Of a stretch of 21,799 nucleotides of DNA, positions 1 to 7,900 are shown in pieces. The position numbers were made by a program, and so were the translations under genes. Every line of letters begins with the position of its first letter. The first letter of the stretch is position 1. The notes under the pieces were generated by a model. The model was given only the letters and a program-made list of their open reading frames with translations, was not told the origin of the DNA and did not search any database. Origin of the DNA: Heterotrichella gracilis (Eukaryota; Sar; Xanthophyceae; Tribonematales; Xanthonemataceae); NCBI GenBank assembly GCA_032358255.1, contig JAULBX010029500.1, positions 1-21,799 on the forward strand, given 5' to 3'.

Positions 1-141
1 AAGCGGCACGACTGGTTGGCCACCATCTGCCACACTGGAAACAGTGTCAGTTAAGCCTTGGCTCTAGGACTGGGGTGGGGCATACCCAGCCATGCTAACC
101 TGGCTTCAAAGCTGGAAAGCAAATACTTACTTACTTACTTA
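1..141 (+). mobile_element. candidate 3' tail of a non-LTR retrotransposon ending in (ACTT)4
   Basis: In plus frame 1 the window opens inside an open frame reading KRHDWLATICHTGNSVS and stopping at bases 52-54. About 70 bases of non-coding sequence follow, then four perfect ACTT units (125-140). A short ORF remnant, a brief 3' UTR and a tandem microsatellite is the usual 3' end of many LINE-type elements. The window also ends in a reverse transcriptase fragment on the same strand, so such elements are present locally. I cannot recognise the protein tail as a named family, and a plain microsatellite next to a chance ORF would look similar. Confidence 0.3.
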
Positions 142-144
142 GTC

Positions 145-303
145 AGCACCACCTTTCCCCCTAGGTGGCCTACATATTTTGGTACCCCCTCCACCACCTT
201 GCAGCGGATGGCAACAGGCTCCCCCTTGTAGGGGTGGAAAAAATATGAAACTGTGTCCAAAATGCTTGGTCCGGGAACAGTGAAGAAAATGCAAAACGAG
301 GAG
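145..303 (-). other. possible further exon or diverged exon copy of the upstream minus-strand gene
   Basis: The minus strand is open from about 317 to a TAA at 135-137 that lies inside the ACTT repeat. The segment reads in part VSYFFHPYKGEPVAIRCKVV, which has protein-like composition. It loosely resembles the repeated exon end at 788-880 (VHIYFHTPLGPAYVKVEV): both have V-x-Y-F-H-x-P and alternating hydrophobic residues. It may be the next exon of the minus-strand gene, an old diverged copy of that exon end, or retroelement sequence. Splice sites are ambiguous and the frame is not fixed. Confidence 0.2.
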
Positions 304-337
304 GGAAGTACCTGCACTGTTCACCTGACCCTTCCAT

Positions 338-880
338 GGGCACAAAACCCTACCTTTTAATCTTACACCACATTCGTGCGCTACAAACTCTCTCAAACCC
401 CAGCAAACCCCCACCACCCAACTGCGCCACTCCACCTCAGCATAGGCGGGGCCCAGGGGCGTGTGGAAATAAATATGCACCAGGGGTTCCGAATGAGCAC
501 CGGACCCCAAACACACAAAACCCTACCAACCCTACCACCTCCACAACCCCAGCAACCCATCAACCACCTCCCAGCCCCCTTTCCACCCACCAGCTGCTCC
601 ACCAGCTGCGCCACCTCAACCTTCACATAGGCGGGGCCCAGGGGCGTGTGGAAGTAAAATATGGATCTTTGGTGGGGGTTCCTGAGATGTGCAGCCAACC
701 CCATGGGGGCCCCACCAAGCACACAAAATCTTACCACCTTCACAACCCTATCAGCCCTAAAAACCCCTCCCAAACCCTTCCACCCACCAGCTGCTCCACT
801 AGCTGCGCCACCTCAACCTTCACATAGGCGGGGCCCAGGGGCGTGTGGAAGTAGATGTGCACAATGGGTTGCAGAAACGC
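338..880 (-). repeat. three tandem ~195 bp units spanning exon 6 end, its 5' splice site and intron start
   Basis: The last ~75 bases of exon 6 of the minus-strand gene (788-880) recur almost unchanged at 591-662 and less well at about 418-475. Each copy still encodes most of FHTPLGPAYVKVEVAQLVEQ on the minus strand. The intron sequence after each copy also recurs (713-787, 500-590 and 338-415, with the shared motif CACACAAAA and C-rich tracts), so the whole exon-end plus intron-start unit is tandemly repeated. The donor GTGGGT is intact in the copy ending at 591 and altered in the third. The steps are close to 197 and 175-190 bp. Confidence 0.85.
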
Positions 881-3800
881 CGGCGCAGAGGGCCCAGGGG
901 AGGCCGGGATCTCGAAATCCTGGCCCCACCCCGGGCGCCTGACCACCACAGTCTCCTGGCCCTCCAATTCTGCAGTGACTAGGAACAGGCGGAACCCCTC
1001 CATGAGGCGGAACCCGTGGTCCACCCACTGCAGGATGGACATGTAGGCTTGGGAGGCTTGCCGCACATCGGCCACCAGCCCCCTTGCGTCCTGTGGGAAA
1101 ACACATTAAAATACAACCCTAAATTAGATTATAAAGGGAAAGGAGGGAGGTGGTGAGCGTTAGATTGAATGAATCGTAAATGGTAGGCAATTTTTGATGG
1201 CATGCCATTTGGTGGCATAAGCGTGTAAAGCATCCATCCTCTACCCCCATACACACTCCACCCGCCTTGCGGTTGTCTCCACACCAAACACCCACTCACG
1301 TCCTCTGCACGCATGTCAAACATCATTGCGGCGCCGCCTCCACCACTACTGCCCTGCACCTCCCCAAAATCCCTCCACCCAGCTCAAGGCCTAGCCTTAA
1401 ACCCTGCACCGCGACCGTCCCCGCACCACGAAGCCCCATCCCCCACCCACCTCCTCAGTCCCCACATCAAACTCCATGCGCTGGGGCGCCGCCTCTGCCG
1501 CCTCCACCAGTGCCGCGCTGCTCCTCCCCGCCCTCCCCGCAACATTCCACACCTTGGCTACCTGGTTGACCACATTGGCGCGGTATTGGAGCACCACCCT
1601 CAGCCCGCTGCACTCGATGGACCACACCTGGGGGTGGGGGGGGGGGGAGGGGGGGGGTGTTACAAGGTGTGTGTGTGTGTGGGTAGGTGTTCCAGGGTGT
1701 GTGTTGCAAGGGGGAAATGGGGTTGGAGTGGCATTGGCGCGGTGTTGGAGGACCACCCTCAGCTTGCGACACTCAATGGACCACATATTTTGGGGGGTGG
1801 CGGCTTGGGGCGGGGTTTCAGAGAATGAGCAGGGGTTTTGCTGTCGCATGGGTACTTATTCTGAACCAAGGCAACCCCAAAACAGTGTCGTCATAAATTG
1901 CCACAAGCTGCATTTGAGGTGTGATTTCTTGAAGTCAGGGTTAACATGTACCACATTGTTTTGCACTGAAACAGGTATCATCACACATACCTTGGTATTT
2001 GCCAGGCTGAGTGCAGGGGCTAAATTGACCCAAAGGGTTCAAACATTAAAAAAAGCAAAAAGACACTACGTCACCAGGAATTCCCAGGTAATCTCTTTCC
2101 CAAGTACTACTCTGGCCGACACGGAGCTTAACTTCGAAGTTCTAATGGGATTCGGTGCGTTCTCCGACGTATGAACGTAGCATGCAGAGAAATAAAATTT
2201 GCACACACTATGAAGCACATCTTGACAACCTCCCCTTTATGTAATATCAGCCCCGGAATGGGCCAGTATATTAGTGCAATTTTACTAAACTTACCGACCC
2301 ATTCCGGTGTCAATACAACTTTCTTGCCAAGGACCAGCGAGTCCCTTGTACTGTATTTGTAGTTGCAACACCTGACTAGGCAGTTCACAACTTGTAAAAA
2401 AAAGCAATGGATTTTATACGCAGGGTGGCAGCCATAAAGAGCATATGTATGTGGAATACAAACCACTGCACAGGGGTTGGCGCTTGGCCAAGGATAAGCA
2501 AAAGCGTGTTTATGGCTGCTTAGGGTGGTTGCGCTGGGAGGCATCCCGCCCTGCGTAGGGTTTACGGTAGACTGGCGTCCATAGGTGCTCAGGTTGCACG
2601 ACGCCAAAGCTAAAATGCAGTTTGCTGGTTTTAGCCTCCCCCTGTCCCCATAACCCCTACGTCCAATGTGTTGAACTGACAGCCCCAGTGGGGCAGGTAC
2701 TGATGTGGTTTTAGTTGGTTGGCCCCCTCCTACCTGCAGCAGCACCAGGTGCGGCGCAAATCATGGTCCTCCAGACTGTCCCACCAAGGGTTTAGGGTGA
2801 AGGGTCACTAATGTACGGTTTCCCTGCCAGGTTAGGGTTTTGGATTCCCGTCCCCATACCTGCGACAGTGCCACGTGCAGTGCAAAAACCTGGTCGTCCA
2901 AGCCGTCCCCCGCCGATCAAGCCTTTAGGGTTCTCAGATTAGAGTTTTCCTTTTCCCCAGTTAGGGTTTAGGGTTCCTCGCCCCCCTACCTGCGACAGCG
3001 CCACGTGCAGTGCAAACACCTGGTCGTCCAGGCTGTCCTCCACCGACCCCCCCTCCTCACCGCCCTCAGGGGGGGTGGAGGTGGCGTACAGGGAGAGGCC
3101 CTCGGGGGTGAGCACAAGGAGCTGCTGGTCCTGCACGCCAGGGTATTGGTAGGGCCTTAAGCTAAAGTTTCTCAGGTGGTTGGGGCACACAGAAGGCCGC
3201 TGGTTCTGCACCGGTGTATCAGTCTACTTTACCTTGCACCCACCAACCTGTATTGCATGCAGCTTGCCATTAAACCCTACAGCAAACCCTTGAGCAAACC
3301 CTTTGAACATGAAGCACACGCGCACGCTTAATCCAAATACCCATGCGGTGGGCCTGCCACCCACCCACCTGTATGGCTTGCTGCTTGCCCTTGAACCCCA
3401 CGCCCTAAACCCTAATCCCACCCGGCACACACCCCACCTGTATCGCTTGCTGCTTGCCCTTGAACCCTAGCCACTGCAGGTGGGTGCGCCCTGAGGAGGG
3501 GGCGGAGGGCTGGACAGCAGCCTCGCCGTCGCCAAGGGGGGCGGGGGTTGCTCCATCCCCGTGGTGCTGCAGAAGTGGGCAGGGGTAGGGTAAGATATTT
3601 AATTTTGTACTCGCTCTAAGGGTTGTGAGGGGTTTGTTTCGGGGTTTTGAACGGTGACTCATCTGCATGCTGGCACGGTGAAAGGGCTAAGCTAGGGTTT
3701 GGTAGGTTGCTCCAACTCCAACCGTAAGGGCCTAGCCAAGGGTTTTTGCCCGTGTACCAACCCGATGGCCAGATTGTTGCACCGCATAGCACTCGTCAAG

Positions 3801-4304
3801 GGTTTGGTCAACCCCTATAGGGTGTTGTACGTGCAACTGTTACCCTAGTCTGTATTTTCCGGCCCTGTGCGCCTTGGCCTGGTGCGCCACTGCCTGGCCA
3901 GTGTGGATACTCCATGCACACCTCCGATACCCTACCAGGGTTAGGGTTTGGGGTAAGTTCACCTTTCCAGGCTTGAGCTGCGCAATGCCATGGCCCACTG
4001 CCTGGCCAGTGTGCGTGATCCCCTTAAGCACGGTGGACCCCACCGTCTGGAAGCCCGCCGCCACCGTCGTCCCCACCGTCCCCACCCCCTGCACCACCTT
4101 CTCGCCCACCGTCACCACCCCGTCTTTCGCCTCGCTCAGCACTGCCGATTCTGGGAGGGTGATGGTGTCCGATACGGCAGCGAAGGCTGACTTGAAGGGG
4201 TTGGTGGAGTCGGTCTCCGAGCCGCGTAGGGTAATCGAGCACACGCGCAGGGGTTTTAGGGTAACGTGCTCGAACACAAACGAATTGGTGTCGGCATCCC
4301 CCAT
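788..4304 (-). CDS. six-exon gene of unrecognised function (3' end not resolved)
   Basis: Exons on the minus strand are 4304-3963, 3566-3438, 3130-2990, 1627-1451, 1353-1300 and 1090-788. Every intron is GT-AG and phase 0, and the six exons join into 382 residues without a stop. The start is the ATG at 4304, the first after an in-frame TAG near 4394. Residues 1-114 contain a Gly/Val/Thr-rich amphipathic stretch (about 60-105, GEKVVQGVGTVGTTVAAGF). Residues 145-175 read GFKGKQQAIQ then DQQLLVLTPEGLSLY, a beta-strand pattern like a propeller blade or PH-like fold. Residues 282-382 are alpha/beta with an aromatic-rich end (HIYFHTPLGPAYVKVEV). I recognise no family. Lipid-transfer (VPS13-like) and APC4-like identities crossed my mind but are not supported by diagnostic motifs. 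No stop codon is placed after exon 6, so the gene probably continues to lower coordinates. A 5S rRNA gene occupies intron 3, and four of its exons have tail copies in the following intron. Confidence 0.6.
1629..1725. repeat. G-tract and (GT)n low-complexity sequence next to a 3' splice site
   Basis: The plus strand carries long G runs (about 1629-1660), then GT dinucleotide repeats (about 1668-1682), then more G/GT-rich sequence. On the transcribed minus-strand RNA this is the C-rich tract directly before the acceptor CAG at 1628-1630, so it can serve as an extended polypyrimidine tract. On the plus DNA strand it could form a G-quadruplex. Homopolymer length here is a likely place for assembly error. 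Confidence 0.7.
1731..1790 (-). repeat. upstream copy of exon 4 5' end
   Basis: The minus strand from 1790 to 1731 reads MWSIECRKLRVVLQHRAN, matching the first 18 codons of the real exon at 1627 (VWSIECSGLRVVLQYRAN). The copy lies in the intron before the exon. Its acceptor AG is replaced (AAAAT instead of CCCAG) and it diverges into intron sequence after about 20 codons, so it looks like a dead exon head. Confidence 0.8.
2048..2061 (-). terminator. RNA polymerase III T-tract terminator of the 5S gene
   Basis: Immediately after the 5S rRNA 3' end the minus strand has TTTTT (2061-2057), then GC, then TTTTTTT (2054-2048). Runs of four or more T on the non-template strand terminate Pol III, and a primary plus a backup tract is common at functional 5S genes. 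Its presence argues for a working gene, not a random 5S fragment. Confidence 0.8.
2063..2183 (-). rRNA. 5S ribosomal RNA gene, complete, inside an intron
   Basis: The minus strand from 2183 to 2063 is a full-length 5S rRNA of 121 nt. Diagnostic conserved blocks are present in order: CGAATCCCATTAGAACTTCG, then AAGTTAAGC (internal control box A region), AGAGTAGTACTTGGG (box C region) and ACCTGGGAATTCCTGGTG. The 5' end ATGCTACGT pairs with the 3' end ACGTAGTGT over nine positions, including two G-U pairs, forming helix I and fixing both ends. A T5 and a T7 tract follow, as expected for Pol III. The gene lies in intron 3 of the minus-strand protein gene, in the same orientation, and is a single copy here and not part of an array. 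A 5S-derived SINE head is the alternative, but no SINE-like body or tail is apparent. Confidence 0.95.
2734..3050 (-). repeat. three tandem ~130 bp units copying exon 3 end and its donor
   Basis: The end of exon 3 (2990 upward, encoding DDQVFALHVALSQ on the minus strand) recurs with its end at 2860 and again, more decayed, at 2734; the steps are 130 and 126 bp. Donors read GTAGGG at the real exon, GTATGG in the second copy and GTAGGA in the third, so all three keep a GT. TTAGGGTTTAGGG-type motifs lie in the spacers (2961-2974 and 2831-2840). Confidence 0.8.
3248..3500 (-). repeat. three copies of exon 2 end with usable donors
   Basis: Exon 2 ends at 3438 with GFKGKQQAIQ followed by GTGGGG. 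A near-identical copy ends at 3369 (GFKGKQQAIQ, donor GTGGGT) and a more diverged one at 3248 (GFNGKLHAIQ, donor GTTGGT). The spacing is 69 and 121 bp. All three have GT at the equivalent position, so any of them could act as a 5' splice site. A CCCTAAACCCTAA tract (3402-3414) lies between copies. Confidence 0.8.
3855..3915 (-). repeat. decayed copy of exon 1 end
   Basis: The minus strand reads HTGQAVAHQAKAHRAGK, a degenerate copy of the end of exon 1 (HTGQAVGHGIAQLKPGK, 4017-3963). The donor GTGAAC is replaced by TACAGA, so this copy cannot act as a 5' splice site. A TTAGGGTTTGGGG motif separates it from the real exon. Confidence 0.7.
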
Positions 4305-4995
4305 TGCGCTCACCCTAGGATTATGCTTGCAAGGGCGGCTTATACTTGGCAGGGTGGCAAGTTCGAAGTTCAAAATATAGCGGCTACTATGCTAAAGTGA
4401 GATAATACAGCAGGAAAACACCTGCTGCTGTCCGTTGCAGGTAAAGTGGTGGGTTGGTCCCATGCATGCATATATGCTGTACTATCGTAAAGTGCCCAGC
4501 ACCCTGCCGAACACCACCAGGGTTTCCAAAAGGGTGTGCAAGTCGTTTGCTCGTTCCTACTAGGAAGCTAGTCGCAGATGTATGTTCCTATATACCCACA
4601 GTGACATATTGAAGGTTGACCCTTGCCAAGGGCCTTGGGGTGGTGTATCACACTGCAAACGGGGTGTCGTGACGTGCACGGCATGCATGCATATGCGCAC
4701 GCGAGGAGGAGTTCCTCTTCCTAAACTGCTGCAAAGCCAACTCTTGCAACTGTAATACGCAGATCGGTAACGGCACGCAACATCGTGCCCGTTGATCGGC
4801 TCTCCGGGATCTTGCTACTCGTTTACGTGGGTGCAACCTGCTTCGTCCCAAGCCCTATCCAGATCCTCTTGGGTGCAATTAGGGGACCAGCACTTGTACC
4901 AGCGGTGCCCGGGCGCGAACAGGCTTACTGGGTATTTTTCGTACTGTGCGTGCGTCAACTATTCTTGGCAATCGCCCAACTCAAGCCGTTTCACA
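4305..4995. promoter_or_regulatory. divergent intergenic region between the two genes of the first 10 kb
   Basis: About 690 bases separate the minus-strand start codon at 4304 from the plus-strand start at 4996, so both promoters probably lie here. AT-rich stretches (CATGCATGCATATATG near 4463, CCTATATACCC near 4589) and a second CATGCATGCATATG (4682-4695) are candidate elements, but none is at a demonstrable distance from a start site. The plus frame is open upstream of 4996 from an ATG at 4792; I treat that as leader because the lysine-rich start at 4996 is more typical. No other gene is seen. Confidence 0.4.
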
Positions 4996-7900
4996 ATGGG
5001 GAAAAACAGGCGTAAAAAGAAGACAGGGACCAACAATGCGGGCAGCACGGGCCACCACGACGCCCCCCCGCCGCCCGACAACGCCTCCACCCCCCCGCCA
5101 GAAGCCAACAGCACGCCCAGGCCTCCGCCCCCCAGCCAGGCAGAGCCACCTCCACCTCCACCTCCACCTCCACCGCCAGCGCCCGCACGCGCGAGAAGGG
5201 CAACGCCCTGTACCACAGCGCCACCAGCACCGATGGCGACCAGGGCGACCTGCAGGGCTTTACCACGCGCAAGCAGACGCTTAAGCTGGCGAAATCGTTG
5301 TACGAAAGGGCGTACAACTGTGCAGAGAGCGACGAGGACCACGCCTCGGCCCAGCGCAACATAGGGTCAACTGCTTCACCACGCCAGGTTGGTGTTTGAG
5401 GAAAGTGGGTGCTGGCCCGGCGCCCCCCGCCCCAACCCCGCCTCCCCAGCGGCGGAACCAGAGGAGGAAGTGGAGTACATGGCCAACTGGGCCAGGCAGG
5501 AGGGCCTGCAGGTACCTCACAGCCAGCAACCCTGGGCCTGCCACCTGCCTGGTGCGTATCTTTGAACCCTAGAGTAAACCTGCTTCACAGACGGCCGTCC
5601 GGTACCGATACCCCTGCCCCCCTGCCTGTTTAGGGTTTAGGGTTCAGGGTTTAGGCTCCTGCCCACCGCCTGTGAGCTGGGTGCAAGTGCCAAGGCCGAG
5701 GCGTGGGTACAGAGCGCGGCCAGTCCAAAAATTCCACACAAAATACCTAATAGCGTGCCATACAATAATTTCTACGTAGCCCCAAACCTGTCAGGCCACA
5801 CTCAAAACAATCCAGACCGGACTTTCCAAATCCCCCTGCAGGGATACCTTGAGGCCACACAGCTGCTGGCCACCGCCTGCGAGCTGGGTGCGAGCTCCAA
5901 GCCCGAGTCCTGGGTGCAGAGCGTGGCGGAGAGCTGCCTGGGCTGCTTCAGTGAGGCCCTGGAGTGGCTGCAGGGCTGCCGCTGCATGGGGGAGGACTAC
6001 GGCGCGTACGTGAAGGCGCGCAGCCTGATGTTCAAGTTTTTCAGCCTCTACGAGCGCATCAAGGTGCGTGCAGGGTATGTAACAACCGCTGACCACGGTG
6101 TGCAAGAGCAAGTGAATGCAATATCTATTGCATTTATTATTGTATGTGTGGGCCCGCAGGTCCAGGTCCGCGACTGCAAAATGTGATGCAGGGCCAGATT
6201 TATATGTTGTTTTGTTATTTTTACTTCTTTACTTTTTTTGTTTAATGTATTTATGCATCTATGTATTTGCAGGGCCAGATGCGCTACCAGGGCGTGACGC
6301 GGGGCCAGTTTTATATTTCGGTTTAATGAATTTAACTTTTTAATGTAATTCTTTATCTGCAGGGCCCGATCCGCTACCAGGGCGTGGTGCAGGTTGCCAC
6401 GCGGCTGTACAACGACAGCGTGGTGGAGTACGAGGCGGGGGACTACGCGGGGTGCAAGCACAGCCTGGCTGAGGCGCACCGCCCCCTCACTGTGGCGGAG
6501 CAGCTCGCGCACGCGGCGCGTCGCTCCCCCGGCGAGCTGGACTGTGTGGAGGAGGTGGAGGAGCTGATGGTGAGTGGGGGGACGAAATCCTTACCAAAGG
6601 GTTTCCGTTGATTAATCTCAAAAACCCTACCTGTGACGCGTCGCTCGCACCCTGGGTGTGCGGCTTGCTGCCGGTCCAGGAAGTCTCCAATGAGTGATGG
6701 ATGGTGAAAAATGAATTGGTTTATGGCACAGCACCATGCAGATGCCATGCCACAACAGTTATCACAGTGTACCACATGTCTGATACCACCTGACGCCGCC
6801 GGCGTGGTGCTTCAGGGGGACGTGTACTTCATGAGCTGTAGGGCGGACTCTGCCCTGCAGCGCACCTCAGCCGATGCGCTGCTTGGGCGCTACCTGGGGG
6901 AGTATGAGGAGCTGAACATGGAGATGATGTGGCGCATCGTGGACATGTACAAGGTGGGGTGTGGCCATCTGTGTAGGGTTGTAGGGTTCAAGGTTAGGGT
7001 TCATCATGTGGAGGGTTTATGGAGTTGGACATGGAGATGATGTGGCGCATTGTGGACATGGACAAGGTGGGGTGTGGTCAGCTGTTTAGGGTCTAGGGTT
7101 TAGGGTTAAAGGTTTCTCATGTGGCGCATTGTGGATATGGCCACTGTCCAGGGTTTAGGGTTTATCATGTGGCGCATTGTGGACATGTACAAGGTGTGAT
7201 CCAGGCGTGGGCATCATGTGGCAAGGCTGCAAGGTATAGCAGTCATTTTGGAAAGTCGAGCAAGGGTGTGGTTGCCAATTGAGTCATTCTTGACTCATGC
7301 CCTGGCCCTTCTATGCGCTGACCCATGAGCCAGGGCCAAGAGGCTGTATTTATTTATTTCGGTGTTTCTTTATCTGCAGGAGACTTTACATTTTGTTTAT
7401 TTGTTCGTTTGCAGGAGGCTATCATTCTGACTCGGGAGGTGAATGTGGAGGCTGAGGCAATGGCACTGGGCAAGCTGGGGAAGGTGTATGGCCAGGTGCT
7501 CAAGGTATTACCCTACACCCTAAACCCTAAACAGGCAAATGGCACTGGGCCAGCTGGGGAAGGTGTATGGCCAGGCGCTCAAGGTAGGCAAGTGGTGGAT
7601 TTGATGACACGTACGGGTTCGCAAAGACAGCATGCAGGCTGTAGTACATAATTGAGTGCCATGAAATGAATACATCTGGCGTAATGTATTCAATACCCAA
7701 GTACATATACAATTTAGTGCCACTTGGGTACATCAGTTGCTCCGCCTAGTGTGTGCCAAAGCTTGAGCCCCAGCATCGCGCCGGCCATGTGCTTCTGGGT
7801 GCCAACAGCACCCAAAGTACAGAATGATGCAGCCATGCACCTCACTCTTAATGTTGAATGCCAAGCTGCAGCTTGGTCACAGCCTGAGCACCCGGTTCAT

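Noticed and set aside
338..880. CRISPR-like array
   Set aside because: Units are ~195 bp, contain coding sequence and lack short regular repeats with unique spacers; the DNA is eukaryotic.
1476..2174. 232-codon plus-strand open frame
   Set aside because: It crosses the antisense of exon 4, a G/GT low-complexity tract and the antisense of the 5S rRNA gene. It cannot be one protein.
2128..2745. 205-codon minus-strand open frame
   Set aside because: It runs through the 5S rRNA 5' part and intron sequence and has no splice-consistent link to exon 3 or 4; low coding character.
4348..4372. GTTCGAA-containing stretch as a tRNA T-arm
   Set aside because: No acceptor stem, D-arm or anticodon arm could be drawn around it on either strand.
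5366..5387. A 22-base GT-AG intron that would repair the second frame change in TPR-J exon 1
   Set aside because: Arithmetic works, but other introns here are 200 bases or longer and it would delete LHHAR, which continues a good helix. A one-base error is simpler.
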